From: Notospermus geniculatus
Taxonomy: Eukaryota; Nemertea; Pilidiophora; Heteronemertea; Lineidae
DNA length: 64,000 nt
NCBI GenBank assembly: GCA_002633025.1
Contig: NMRB01000626.1
Location: 216,509-280,508 of the forward strand
Direction: 5' to 3'
Numbering within the stretch: the first letter of the stretch is position 1; each line of letters starts with the position of its first letter. The position numbers and the translations under genes were made by a program. Shown here piece by piece: positions 1 through 11,800 of the stretch. Below the pieces are notes generated by a model that made no database searches, was not told the origin of the DNA, and worked only from the letters and a program-made list of their open reading frames with translations.

Positions 1-4
1 CGGA

Positions 5-898
5 ATGGATAGTTCTCCATTTGAAAAATTTTTAAAATATAACCCATCAGCCCATTATCCATTGGAATACAAAAGAAATTCTATTACGAAAGATCCATTC
101 ATTCACCAGAATATTTATGTTACAGAAGATAAAAGTTTTCCCTATGAAGCCTATGATATCTTCCCAAAAAAACGAACCACAAGAACTTTTACTACATACA
201 GTGAAGTTGAGGATTATATCAAAAATTCAACCTTATCTAATTGGGAAAATCGGTTTAAATTCGCATTATATTGTGCAACATCTGGTTGCGGCGTTTCATG
301 GAATAATCATATAAATCATCAGACCCCATTAGTTAGAAGTGTATTCAGATTTCATGTGTATTTTACCATTATGAGAATACTACACGAGTTAGTAAGTGTT
401 ACACCACTTGATGATGAATATACGGACTCGAAAGGTAAGGATTCGAAAGGTTTTGAATATACGGATTTGAAAGGTGATTACAAGAAACAGTCATATGAAA
501 AATTAAAAATTGAATTTGGAATCGGTAACCCGATTTTTGATTTCAATTACTTTAATCTTGGGAAAATACATTATTATGTACAAGACCAAAGTGCATGGAA
601 TTTTAAAATTCCTGGAAAACAATTTCTTGGTCAACTGAATAAACATAAAGGTTTTTACTTCCATAAGGATTTGTTATCCAAGGATCATACCAAACAAAGA
701 CCGGGTTGGGCGGGTTTTAATTATTCTGATGTCAATTACAGTTCCTTAGCAGATAAGACTATTACTATACTAAATAGAATAGAATTTACACTTTCTGATG
801 ATTGGACAAATTTTATACTATTGGATAGTGATGGATTTACTAAAGCAGGAATAAAAATGGGAAGCCATCCATGGGACCTTATCGGAACTAGTCGACAA
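5..898 (+). pseudogene. Polinton capsid-region protein, 5' part, cut by a LINE
   Basis: This open frame encodes the N-terminal about 298 residues of a protein I assign to the Polinton (Maverick) capsid/morphogenesis module. The segment FALYCATSGCGVSW near residue 90 and the stretch RFHVYFTIMRIL near residue 115 resemble a conserved Polinton protein I remember, but I cannot say which of PX, PY or PW it is. The frame appears to run to about base 895, where the homology of a CR1-group LINE begins; the stop at 929-931 lies inside LINE sequence. The matching C-terminal part resumes at 3245 beyond the LINE. The DNA is AT-rich like the other Polinton blocks in the window. The ATG at 8-10 is near the window edge, so a longer N-terminus cannot be excluded. 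Family call is moderately sure, role in the particle is inferred. Confidence 0.55.
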
Positions 899-962
899 AT
901 TTGTTCCCAAGACAGTACAGAAGACCAATAGACTAAACAAAACTGTAAAGAAACCCCCTTGG

Positions 963-2891
963 ATGAATGCGGTTGCGCTCAATAAAGTTAGGCGGAAACA
1001 CGCAACTTATAGGCAGTATTTGGGAACTAGGCAAAGAGAGGATTATTTGGAGTACGTTCAGGCTAGAAACGAATCAAGTCGTGAAACAAGGCGTGCCGTT
1101 CGGCAATTCGAAAAGAAGTTAGCAGGGGAGGCCAAGCATAATCCAAAAGCTTTTTGGGCTTACTATAACAGCAAGACAAAAGTCAAGCCAAAGATTCCAC
1201 CACTCAAAGACAGTGACGGTGACCTCATCAGCTCAGACAGGGGTAAAGCTGAAGTCTTAAACCAATTCTTCTCCAGCGTCTTTATCACAGAGCCTGACAC
1301 AGTTCTCCCTGACCCCCCGCGTTATAATCTTTCTTCTGTATTGACCCAGGTGAGAGTGACGGTTGACCAGGTGGTTAAGGCCCTGTCCAAACTTAAAGTA
1401 CATAAGAGTCCAGGACCCGACAACATTCATCCTAGGCTTTTGTTTGAATTGCGTGAAGATCTAGCAGGCCCCTTGGCCGACCTGTTCAATGACAGTCTGC
1501 GATGTGGTACTCTCCCCACTCAGTGGAAATCTGGTAAAATCACCGCCATCTTCAAGAAAGGAGATTCATCACTTCCATCCAACTATAGACCGATTAGTCT
1601 AACCTCTGTCTGTTGCAAAATATTGGAATCCTTCATTCGTGACCAGATCATGAACCATCTGTTAGCTAACAATCTCATTGCTCAAAACCAACATGGCTTC
1701 GTGGCCCGAAAGACTTGTGTCACTAACCTCTTGGAAGGATTGGACATTTGGAGCAAAGCTGTGGACGATGGGAATGCGTGCGATGTAATACTTTTAGATT
1801 TTGCGAAAGCTTTCGACTCTGTTCCCCACAAACGGTTAGTGTCCAAACTTGAAGCAGTAGGTATTACTGGCGGTATCTTGCAATGGATTAAGGACTTTTT
1901 ATCAGGACGGGTCCAGTTCGTCGATGTTGGGGGGTTGAGATCAGGAAGCTCACCTGTTGTTAGTGGTGTTCCGCAGGGTAGCGTCCTCGGTCCTGTTCTC
2001 TTCCTGATATATGTTAACGATCTCCCCCAATCTCTCCAGAATATTTCGAAGTTGTTTGCCGATGACGCTAAGGTTTCCAGTGTGCTTCCTCGAAATCAGG
2101 TTCCCAGTACTTCCCTTGAAGCGGATCTACTGGCTTTACAAAGGTGGTCGGAACAATGGCTTCTAAAGTTTCAAATCCCTAAATGTAAATTTTTGCCTAT
2201 TGGGCACTCCCCCGCATACTCGTATCGCATGGTTGATAGTGAGGGTATTAGTAATCAGCTTGAAGCAGTTACTTCTGAGAGAGACCTGGGTGTGGTTGTT
2301 GACAGGAATCTGAAGTTTAACACTCACATTGATGAAATTTGTGCTAAAGCATATAGAGTTCTGTTCATCATAAAAAGAGCGATTGTATATAAATCACCTC
2401 AGACTGTAACAACTCTATATAAGACACTGGTCCGACCGCTATTGGAATACGCGCAAGAAGTCTGGCAAACCTTGGCGGTGGGGCAGATTACCAAACTGGA
2501 AAGGATGCAAAGGTTGGCAACGAAACTAATTCCCACACTGAGGAATCAATCGTATGATATGAGACTGGCCGCTCTTAACCTGCCTTCACTGGTCTACAGG
2601 AGGCAGAGAGGTGACATGATCACTTTATATAAGATTATGACAAATAGGCTGCAGTGTAACATCCACCTACCATTGAATACTTTCAGAACTAGAGGTCATG
2701 ACAAAAAGCTTCAAACTCAGCACTGTAGAACCGAGGTCAGAAGAAGATTCTTTTCAGTCAGAACCGTGAGGAGGTGGAACAACTTGCCCATCAGTGTAAT
2801 CAATGCGAAGACAGTGAATTCGTTCAAGGGAGCTCTGGATAAGGCATGGTCCTCACGGGACGTCCGATATGCATTTAGAGCTCGTGACTAA
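963..2891 (+). CDS. LINE reverse transcriptase (C-terminal part of ORF2)
   Basis: A 642-residue uninterrupted frame encoding the reverse transcriptase region of a CR1/L2-group LINE. Visible motifs in order: HKSPGPDNIHPRLL (RT block 1-2), NYRPISLTSVCCKILE, LLDFAKAFDSVPH (first catalytic Asp), VVSGVPQGSVLGPVLFLIYVND, and KLFADDAKV (the catalytic FADD box), then the thumb and a C-terminal region ending in basic residues. The real frame is open upstream to about 899 through a KKPPW linker motif, so the annotated ATG is only the first Met in a 5'-truncated element. The frame has no internal stop, so this copy may be fairly young. It would act in target-primed reverse transcription if complete. Confidence 0.85.
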   Translation: MNAVALNKVRRKHATYRQYLGTRQREDYLEYVQARNESSRETRRAVRQFEKKLAGEAKHNPKAFWAYYNSKTKVKPKIPPLKDSDGDLISSDRGKAEVLNQFFSSVFITEPDTVLPDPPRYNLSSVLTQVRVTVDQVVKALSKLKVHKSPGPDNIHPRLLFELREDLAGPLADLFNDSLRCGTLPTQWKSGKITAIFKKGDSSLPSNYRPISLTSVCCKILESFIRDQIMNHLLANNLIAQNQHGFVARKTCVTNLLEGLDIWSKAVDDGNACDVILLDFAKAFDSVPHKRLVSKLEAVGITGGILQWIKDFLSGRVQFVDVGGLRSGSSPVVSGVPQGSVLGPVLFLIYVNDLPQSLQNISKLFADDAKVSSVLPRNQVPSTSLEADLLALQRWSEQWLLKFQIPKCKFLPIGHSPAYSYRMVDSEGISNQLEAVTSERDLGVVVDRNLKFNTHIDEICAKAYRVLFIIKRAIVYKSPQTVTTLYKTLVRPLLEYAQEVWQTLAVGQITKLERMQRLATKLIPTLRNQSYDMRLAALNLPSLVYRRQRGDMITLYKIMTNRLQCNIHLPLNTFRTRGHDKKLQTQHCRTEVRRRFFSVRTVRRWNNLPISVINAKTVNSFKGALDKAWSSRDVRYAFRARD

Positions 2892-3243
2892 TGCGTGTTC
2901 TTAAGACAATGTACAATGTTTTCGGTATTTATTGGTATTTAGGAATTGTGTTATGTTCTTATTCGCGTTACATGGTTCAGTGATTTCAAACACTTGTGGA
3001 ATATTATCAGCAGGACATTTCATATTTTTGTGATGTGGCGATATATATAGTGACATGATATGGGACTAATCGAGCGGATATGTTATATCTCTATGTCTTT
3101 GGAAACGTGACTAGTTCGTTATGCAGCGCAATGATCACCCCTCGCGCCGCTGTGCTGGTATAGAAATAACTTAGACTGTTATATTTACGACGGCAAAGAC
3201 CCTCAAGGGCCATGATGCCTTTATGATGATGATGATGATGATG
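2892..3243 (+). repeat. LINE 3' UTR with ATG microsatellite tail
   Basis: About 330 bases without a coding frame follow the RT stop and end in seven tandem ATG units at 3223-3243. The position directly before the resumed Polinton frame marks this as the LINE 3' end. Confidence 0.65.
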
Positions 3244-3244
3244 A

Positions 3245-3792
3245 ATAACTAGAATAAACGAATCAATTAGAACATATGTTTATTGTATTTTGATCGCACA
3301 AGCTGATACCAGAAAACCAATAATTGGTCCTTCCGGTACAGATTTAGATACACAGAAGCAATTTGAAGAAGCTTTGGATCAATCATTTGCCAAAGCGGTT
3401 AGCGTCACAAAATCTATTGATAGATACCAGGAAGTAATAACAGACACACATGTCAGATTAGATTATGCTATTGGTTTAGGACTTTACATGATTAGTTCAG
3501 ATATGGTCATTAAAATCGGGGTTGTAAAAGGTTATAACAATAAACCCCTCCAGTTTCACAAATGGAAGGAGGACCATCTAAAACATATAGAACAAAAGTG
3601 AATGATTTTCCAGAACTCCCGAAAGGTGCGAAACCACCACCCCCACATGGAACAGCGTCGCAAACCACAATAGAAGTGAAAACCGCGGCAACCGACCATG
3701 AAGACGAACATAGTTCAATGAAGTTTATCGTATTTACTGTGACTGGCGCATTGGTTGGTTTAGCTCTTCTTTTACGGAATATAAATGGCTGA
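3245..3792 (+). pseudogene. Polinton capsid-region protein, 3' part, frameshifted
   Basis: The frame open from 3245 continues the Polinton protein interrupted at about 895: it carries IRTYVYCIL just after the LINE and a segment DYAIGLGLYMISSDMVIKIG near its end at 3601. A second frame (from about 3562 to 3792) carries the C-terminus, finishing with a predicted membrane helix FIVFTVTGALVGLALLL and a short basic tail. The switch between frames near 3560-3600 indicates a frameshift, so the copy is dead even apart from the LINE. The nominal start at 3290 is a TTG and is not a true start. The stop overlaps the next gene's ATG by 8 bases, a compact virus-like layout. Confidence 0.55.
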
Positions 3793-4708
3793 AGGAGGAG
3801 GAGATTTTGAAATGACTGAACAACCTGGTATTTCCGAAGAACCACCACCTGATGAAATGTCAGAAACAAGTCTTTCAGAAGGTTCTGATACCAGTTATGG
3901 CTCTGATAATAATTTAGCTACCGGTAGTACTTTTTCCCTACCGGGGAGTGATCCAAAAATACCGGGGGTTGATTCACATTACTCAATACCGGGGGTTGGG
4001 TCAGGATATGGATCAGGTGATACTAGCTATTATGACAAAATAGCAAAATCATTTGAACAAACTTTAAAAACTAGTAATGATAAGGTTACAAGTAAGGGTT
4101 ATATAGGGTGGGAATTTACAAAAGCTGGTATTGAAAAACTTTCGCAATATCTTTATGAGTATAATGGCGACTTTTACTTCTATAATCCAAAAAGTGAATT
4201 TAACCAATATATTTCACGTGGCGTATCGCATCTGTTTCCAGAGTTTGTAGATCCAGAAGGTATTGACCCTCGTTTTAAAAATGTTGAAAGAAATAAACCA
4301 TTTACCCCCTTAAAATTAACCACCAAATATAAAGATGAATTATATACATATAGCGGGCTTAAAACGAATTATGATAAAGGTTTTGCTGATTATTTTAAAA
4401 CAGTTATAGATACAGACGACCAACCACCACCATATGAAGCACCACCAATGGGTAACCAACCTTCTAGATTTCAACCACAGCCGACACTATCACCAGAAGA
4501 AATATTTTTAGCTAAGTTTGACACCCTCAATGTTAAGCCAATTGAACTGCTTAAAGGAGCCACAGATGAAGAATTAGGATATTATGGTTACACAAAAGAC
4601 GAGATAAAAAAATGGAAAATTCTGTTTGTGATTGTTTTCGTTTGTGATTTATTTTCGTTTGGGGGATTTATGAACAGACCTCTGAAGATCGTCGGCGAGA
4701 TAGTTTAA
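3785..4708 (+). CDS. Second Polinton capsid-region protein, 3' end replaced
   Basis: A 307-residue frame starting 8 bases before the end of the preceding Polinton gene. It has an acidic Gly/Ser/Pro-rich N-terminal third with repeated PG(S/V) segments (IPGV occurs twice), a middle region with many Tyr and Phe (YLYEYNGDFYFYNPKSEF), a PPPYEAPP motif near residue 215 that resembles late-domain/WW-ligand PPxY signals, and AKFDTLNVKP. From about 4625 the composition changes and the last 30 residues look foreign, so the true 3' end is lost where the next insertion starts. I recognise this as Polinton structural-region coding by context and style, not by a defined domain. Confidence 0.45.
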   Translation: MAEGGGDFEMTEQPGISEEPPPDEMSETSLSEGSDTSYGSDNNLATGSTFSLPGSDPKIPGVDSHYSIPGVGSGYGSGDTSYYDKIAKSFEQTLKTSNDKVTSKGYIGWEFTKAGIEKLSQYLYEYNGDFYFYNPKSEFNQYISRGVSHLFPEFVDPEGIDPRFKNVERNKPFTPLKLTTKYKDELYTYSGLKTNYDKGFADYFKTVIDTDDQPPPYEAPPMGNQPSRFQPQPTLSPEEIFLAKFDTLNVKPIELLKGATDEELGYYGYTKDEIKKWKILFVIVFVCDLFSFGGFMNRPLKIVGEIV

Positions 4709-4763
4709 TTTGGAATGTCTGGCGAAGCCCAGACTAGGCCCAGGCTTGTAGTGATTTCTCATC

Positions 4764-5823
4764 ATGGAATCAGAACCACTGGAAACGATTGAGGAAGATC
4801 CTGATGTCCTATGTGAGCATTATCAAACCCCGCCGATAGCTGATGATGTTAATGTGGTTACTGCTGCGGAGTCGGTGCCTGTTCCTCCTAGGCCTAGTAG
4901 TAGAAAGAAGTTGAAAAGTGATGTGCTGTGGGATATTGTTTGCTCAATTGAAACTGATGAACGGTTGCAAACACGAATTTTGAAGTACGGCAAGTATGAC
5001 ATGAATGAAGTGGTTGAAATTACTCGAGTAAGAGCTGACATTCCGGTAGGTGATGCAGTAGGACCTAGCACCATGGCTGCAATTCGTGTTCTGGAATCAG
5101 GGAAAGGAGCATTTTGCGTGAATGGTCGTGTGGTAGGGGAAGAATTTGATGTGTTTAATTTGAGTGAAACTGGGCCCCCAAAGATTCTCTGGGATGATTT
5201 TCGAATCCATCTCGAGAAACTGTCGACGGAATACGCGTACTGTGCTGGAATTGACAATCGTTTCTACGATAGTTGTACGAAGAATGTGCGCTTTCTGCCG
5301 GATTATTTACATCGCGATATTTCTAGTGGTTGCGTGCGGTCCAAGAAATGTTTACTCTGGTACAAACCGAGGTACAATGCCACCAAGGAGGAGAGGGAAT
5401 CTGTCTTTGAAGGAGAAGGACGATGTAAAGAATGTTCTTTGTCATTCCGAAAGGCCAGGGGTTTGGACAAGAACACTGCGCAGTGGAGTCCTGGTACGCT
5501 AAAACATCGCGCCTCTCCCAGCTCTAAATACCCCATCAGTTTACTAAGCCCGGCCAGTTGCAGGTACCGTTATTCAAGACTGAGATTACTGTATAAAAAT
5601 GAAGTTGCGAAGGTGAATCGTTTCAAAGCTAAACTTGACGAAACACTAACTGTAACTTTGGACAAAGAGCAGAGTGAACAACTGAATAATTTCGTAGCTA
5701 ACGTTGCTAAAGAAGATGTCGAGAAAATTCTCGATGAGGATGCCGAAGAGGACGACATAGACGATCGTGAGGCTAAGAAGTCTGCGATACTGAAGGCATT
5801 CCAAGAGGATCAAACTAGAAATC
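4764..5823 (+). CDS. Transposase exon 1 (N-terminal domain)
   Basis: This exon gives residues 1-353 and ends one base into a codon at a good donor (ATC|GTAAGT, 5824). It opens with an acidic, Pro-rich leader, then an alpha-helical region (KLKSDVLWDIVCSI), a Cys cluster around GRCKECSLSFRKARGLDK that may bind zinc, the motif HRASPSSKYPISLLSP typical of the linker before the coiled coil, a basic coiled coil (RLRLLYKNEVAKVNRF) and an acidic stretch DEDAEEDDIDDREAKK. I do not see a canonical THAP zinc finger. Reading through the donor gives a spurious extension to 6080. The ATG at 4764 follows a 50-base leader after the Polinton junction. Confidence 0.65.
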
Positions 5824-8800
5824 GTAAGTCTCTTAAAAAATATTTTAAACAATATGCAACCAGTGCAGTGCAGCACGGGCACCGGGCGCCGCTTTTATTG
5901 TTCGGCGGACACTCAAATACAGAAAGACATGTTGATCAGTGCCTCCCTCATTGTCACGTTTCCGCTTATTCCGTCAATCTTTTGATTGGGGACATTGGCA
6001 AACGCGGGGCAGTGAAAAACATTACACCGGCATGCAGTGGCCTTCAGTCTGAGATAGGACCTATCCGCGGGTGCTATTAGGCCTATAGGCGTAGGCTCGT
6101 CTTGATTTCAGATTCTTTCACCAGCCAACTGCATCAGTCCATCAGTTTAGAGACGAACGCTAGAAAAGAACCATGAATAATGATGCGTTTGGTTTGTCCT
6201 TGCTTGCAGAAATGCCTCGAAAATATCGNTACCGTTATTCAAGACTGAGATTACTGTATAAAAATGAAGTTGCGAAGGTGAATCGTTTCAAAGCTAAACT
6301 TGACGAAACACTAACTGTAACTTTGGACAAAGAGCAGAGTGAACAACTGAATAATTTCGTAGCTAACGTTGCTAAAGAAGATGTCGAGAAAATTCTCGAT
6401 GAGGATGCCGAAGAGGACGACATAGACGATCGTGAGGCTAAGAAGTCTGCGATACTGAAGGCATTCCAAGAGGATCAAACTAGAAATCGTAAGTCTCTTA
6501 AAAAATATTTTAAACAATATGCAACCAGTGCAGTGCAGCACGGGCACCGGGCGACGCTTTTATTGTTCGGCGGACACTCAAATACAGAAAGACATGTTGA
6601 TCAGTGCCTCCCTCATTGTCACGTTTCCGCTTATTCAGTCAATCTTTTGATTGGGGACATTGGCAAACGCGGGGCAGTGAAAAACATTACACCGGCATGC
6701 AGTGGCCTTCAGTCTGAGATAGGACCTATCCGCGGGTGCTATAGGCGTAGGCTCGTCTTGATTTCAGATTCTTTCACCAGCCAACTGCATCAGTCCATCA
6801 GTTTAGAGACGAACGCTAGAAAAGAACCATGAATAATGATGCGTTTGGTTTGTCCTTGCTTGCAGAAATGCCTCGAAAATATCGTCATATCGGCGGGGGC
6901 ATATTATGCCTACAAAGACAGTTTGCAAATTTGTGCTTTTTGGCGCCAGTAGATCACGTGTCATAATGTTAGCCCTGGTGCGCCGAATATTCGCGATTGC
7001 GTGACGTCCTAAAACAAGGCATGTATATGATAGGCCTACTCACATGATGATGCATCAGGGCCGTATTTTTTTGCCAAGGGGGGCAGGAGCCTCTCAGGGG
7101 GGCAGAAGACCTCTTTTTGCCCCAAAACCTTTAAATACGGCCCTGTGGATGTGGCCAGAAGTATGGCATAAGAAGGGTTAAAAAATACAAAGCCACCCAC
7201 TTAACGACCACCCCATGTCATTCTCAACATTCCGTGTGAAAATTGTGCCATTTCGATCAGAAACAATGGAAGACTCCGCGGTCAAACTTAAAATGTCACC
7301 GTCAATTATAATATAGATTTGTCTCCATTTGTCTCTGTCAGCTCCTCTTAGCAACAAACGCGACAACGTGGATTCTGGTGTTTTCATATGCATCGAGGCC
7401 TACACAACACCACCTGCAAACATTTGTTATGTAATCAACATAATTAGGCCTATCCTTATCTTCGAGTGTGAATGAAGGCAAGATCATATTGTTTACGATG
7501 GAGAGCAACGAAGGATGTAGTGCCAGCAGTGCCTTCTGCAGGATTTTTTGCTTGTCTCATATCAAGAAAAAAGGTAGGCAGGAACTTTTTCTCTCTTGAA
7601 CGTGTTATGAGTTTTTTTAGGTTAGAAATTTTACTTTAACTCCATACGGCGTTTTAGCCTTGTAGTACCTGAAGTTAGGCAGACTGCCTCATCCCTGATG
7701 AGTGTCGGCATGGCATGGAGGGGGCTGCGATTTCCGTGCAAGGCGCAAACAGGCTGCTGCACGAGTGTCAGTCGATCCGCCATATTATTGGCCATATGCC
7801 CTACCATTCTTGCCTGCTGTCACTTTAAGAAAATATTCTTGACTTTATAGGGGCCTAGGTCTATATGTTTTTCTGAATACATCGTTAGCTTTGGTGCAGG
7901 CACCCTGCCTAACTTCATGGCATTTGGTGCTGAAAAAAGCCGGCTCATTACTGACCATGTGGCTGATCAGAGCAGTTAACTGCGCATTATTCTGCGCATC
8001 CTCGTTTAGCACAAGACGAAGTTGTTCGGTTCAGCATACATCGACCTTTTTGTCGTCACATGGTTCGATAGGGGGTCTACTATCAAGAATTGGGCAATAT
8101 ATTCTTGATACTATAGGGGATCACAGTTCCCTAGACACTTCACTGAGAATGTACTCAGAGAAGTGAAGTGAAGTGAAGTGTGTAAGGAACTGTGCTCCCC
8201 TAATCGAACCACAAGAATGACGGTGGTGTCGTACCAAATCAGCCTTAGAGAAATACTACAGCTTTTAGTCTATGAGACGAGTCAACTCTAAGATTTGCGC
8301 GGCTTGTTTTAGTGGGACCTGCATTGTCCACTAGGCCTATTCAAAAAGGAGGCAAGGGAAGGTAGGCCTACCATGCGGGGGGGGGGGGGCGCATGACTAT
8401 GGTACGTGCCATTCTCCCGCGCCTGTGTTGGTAACATGACAGTGTTCTACCTGGATTTTTTTCCAAACAGGACAAGTTATATTTTCAAACAGGGTGGTAA
8501 AAATTTGAACAGGGTGGTAAAATGACCTCCTAATTTTGAACAGGGTGGTAAGCCCTATACTGTCGTGTGAAACTGACCTGGCTCTAGGCTCATAGGCCTA
8601 AAGTGCATTCTTGACAAAAAATTATATTCATATTGACGATTTTATCTTCCATTTTGGAAACATCTTTGGGAAGTTGTGAATGCTACAAATATTTCCTTTT
8701 TTTTTCTTTTCGGTTTTGACAGATGACGATGATGTTGAATCTCAATTCCAAAGCACTACTCCAGTAACTGGTCCAGGGTCTTGTGACGACGATGCTGGCA

Positions 8801-8840
8801 GTGTTAGATTCCCGAGGACAAGCAGCCCTGTTCCAACCTG

Positions 8841-8871
<31 letters not shown>

Positions 8872-11800
8872 ACTCTGTGTCGAGGTAACCATGGCGACGA
8901 CAAGAGGGAACTGACATTCCCAAGGCATGCAAGGTCCAGAAGTCCCGTATTCCTTGGCTATTTTTGTGACGTATGCAATAAACCACGATGGACACACGAT
9001 GAACCTTGTCTGCCAACAAAACAAGGTAAGCTACCGTCCTGAGGATAGCATCTCTGGTTCGCTGCCATCAAAGCAGACAGAAATTCGATTAGGAGAGTGC
9101 TATGTGATCAACTTTCTTTTTCTCATAAAGTGTACATTTTGATATTTGCAGGTGAATCCAAATCCGACACAAAAGAAAGCTTCTTTGGTTCACACAGTTG
9201 GAACGTTGATGACGAGAATAGTGACACGAATGAGACTGAGTGTGACGAAACAAGGTGTCCTGATTGTGACTGGCCCCATGGACCAGATGACGAGTGCATA
9301 AACAAATACTACGAATGAAACAGGCCTGCCAATAAGGCCATGTAAAAATACTTGTTTAGCGTCCGGGCAGTTGTTTTTCAAGATCGGGAGGTGAAAAGAT
9401 CGGTTAAAAACAAATATTTTTTAATTTTCGAGTAGGCAATTTTTTAATGGAAATTAATGCATTACCAAAAAAAATTAAGGGGGTCTTGGCATTTTTCAGG
9501 TCGGGAGAGGGGACGCTACGCCTAAACAAGTATTTTTATGTGGCCTAATTCAGTGTGTAACCATGGTAACGGTACTCTGCAAATTCAAGGTGCAAATTCT
9601 ATATTGTATGTGCTCCGCAGTTTGACCAGGTGAAAACCATTGGGTAAACATTTCTGTGTATACATGTAACTATGTCACTGAAGAAAATAATAAAATTCTT
9701 ATTTTTTGATGAAGCCACAGTTTTCCCATTTCTTCGTGTAGGCTAGTCAGCCCAGCAGTCACATCTCAGAGTGCGCCAGGCCCTTGAGGCTGGGTTTACA
9801 TAGAGCGTGTCAATACACGGGAGACACGCTACGGTACGCGTAGATATTAGGCCAAGTAAAAATAATAATTAGATTCGCGTCCTTTTTTTCTCAGATGAGT
9901 GGGGAGGGGGGGAGGTTTTTATTTTTTATTTTTACTAGTTTGAGGCTGAAAAAACATGTCAAAATCAAATAAAAAAAATTTCAGAGATTGCCAAAATTTT
10001 GGGGAGGTATAGGAAATGCATTGTAAAATCTTTTTGTAGTTTTTCCACTTTTTGGGGGAGGGAGGGGACGCTAATCTAATATATTTATTTACTTGGCCTT
10101 ACGACACGCCCACACGGTGGTTTACATGGGCCTTCATCGTGTCGTTATCATTTGACACGGTGCCTCGAGTTTGGCATTATTTTCATTCAGTCTCATGCAT
10201 TTCACGATGCAAATAAGAAAACATGTGATATTTATGAGGAAACATCCTAAAATGCCCATCTCCGTAGGTACTTCGAAACAACGCAAGATCTCCCCACGAA
10301 GTCGGCACAAGCCTGAAAGAACGAGCATGCTCGTTCTCTTCAAAACGTGTCGACACGCCACGATCTACGTAACCCCATGCGTATAGACCAATGTAAACGA
10401 CATATTGGATAATCCATTGTCAGTTAATCATTACACGCGTATGTCAACGTACCGTGTCGCGTATTCGTGTTTCGTGTGGCTCTATGTAAACCCAGCCTTA
10501 GATTCCCCGAGGAGTGAGTGTGAGAAATCGTTCTGTGTAGTACAAGTTGGACTTGAACGAACTCGAGTAGACTGACCTAGTGGCAATCAACCTCGCAATT
10601 TGTACTGTTCAACGGGTCTGTACACGACATTGCTGCATACACATTGGTTCGAGTGGCGAGGTTAACCCGGGTGGGTTAGTCGACCCGATCGAACGGCATC
10701 AAAGATGGCGGTGGATGTAAACAAAATGTGAAAGTTCGTCGAAACTGTGCCCCAACCTGGCAGCCAATCATGTGATTTTGCTTCTTTTATTTGTTTTTTT
10801 TTAGACATGAGCACGATTTAGGGGGTGGGCATATTTCGGNACATTGGTTCCTCTGCCCCTGTACAAAATCGAGTCCACCAGCCCAATGATAAAGTCAGTA
10901 GCAAAGTATAAAAGGGTCCATAACAGGAGTTCGCAAGAGAGATGACCGAGCAGTCCTCCCAATTCTAATTTAGAATAGATATACAGTAAACCTCGCGTAA
11001 GTCGACACTTTCGGGACCCTGATTTTTATGGCGACTTAGAGATCTGACGAGCTATGCATAAGTCGACATTTCGGCGACTTACACACAAGCCGCCATTTTG
11101 ACGACTTAAGCCTGTAACGCGCCGTTTTGGCGACTTACAACTCATAAATTTGCGACATTACTGTACATTTCAAATGTTGGCCTTTGTTCTAACCTCACCT
11201 TGGTAACATGGTTTCGTTGATTGTCTGTACTACTTAGAGCTGGCCACTGACCACGGTAGGGCCTATTCAAATCTTTTGGACTTGGTGTCAAAGCACGAAA
11301 CCAGTCAATCCTTGGAATCCACCTGTGATATTCAACCTGATCAGGCTGTTGCTTTGCGACTTGCTTTGCAACTGGGCGCTCGATGGCCGTCGTGGACGAG
11401 CTAGACGTCATTTCCGCCATAACATTTTTGTTTCCACCAAAGGCGAAAATGTGGTGATAATTTCAGGTCAGCGACCGGTATCAGTTCCTTGCGGTCGAAA
11501 TAGCAGGTACATGTAGCAGGTTGCAAAGCAGTAAATCGGCAGTGGATTCGTAGGAAAATGAAATAGTTTCTACTGTTGTACGAGTCAAATATCTTGACTG
11601 CAGACATGCAGCGCGATGTCAAAGTAGAATTGATTTTGCGAAAGTGATGTGGATTCCCCATTTATAAATTACCATTCGTAGCAGCTGTGCCGCGATCGTC
11701 GCGTGTCGACTTACGCAAGGCGAAAAGCATTGTTTTTACGTAGTAGGGACCAGGATATATACGACGACTTAGGCACTTTGACGACTTAGGAATGGCGACT

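Larger units (their letters stand above)
896..3243 (+). mobile_element. 5'-truncated CR1-group LINE inserted in a Polinton gene
   Basis: A non-LTR retrotransposon lacking its ORF1 and endonuclease. Its coding frame is open from about 899, in the linker between endonuclease and reverse transcriptase (a KKPPWMN-type motif at 948-968), and the copy ends in seven ATG repeats (3223-3243), a typical LINE 3' microsatellite tail. The 5' truncation is usual for target-primed reverse transcription. It splits the Polinton gene whose halves lie at 5-895 and 3245-3792. No clear target-site duplication was seen. Confidence 0.8.

Noticed and set aside
5824-6080. C-terminal extension of transposase exon 1 (LKKYFKQYATS...)
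   Set aside because: It runs through a consensus donor (GTAAGT) into intron sequence; joining to exon 2 gives the family motif instead.
6173-6832. A second gene copy of the exon 1 end
   Set aside because: It is the contig-end duplication around the N at 6229.
8845-8870. GAT repeat as a separate microsatellite locus
   Set aside because: It is inside candidate exon A and encodes the Asp run; counted there.
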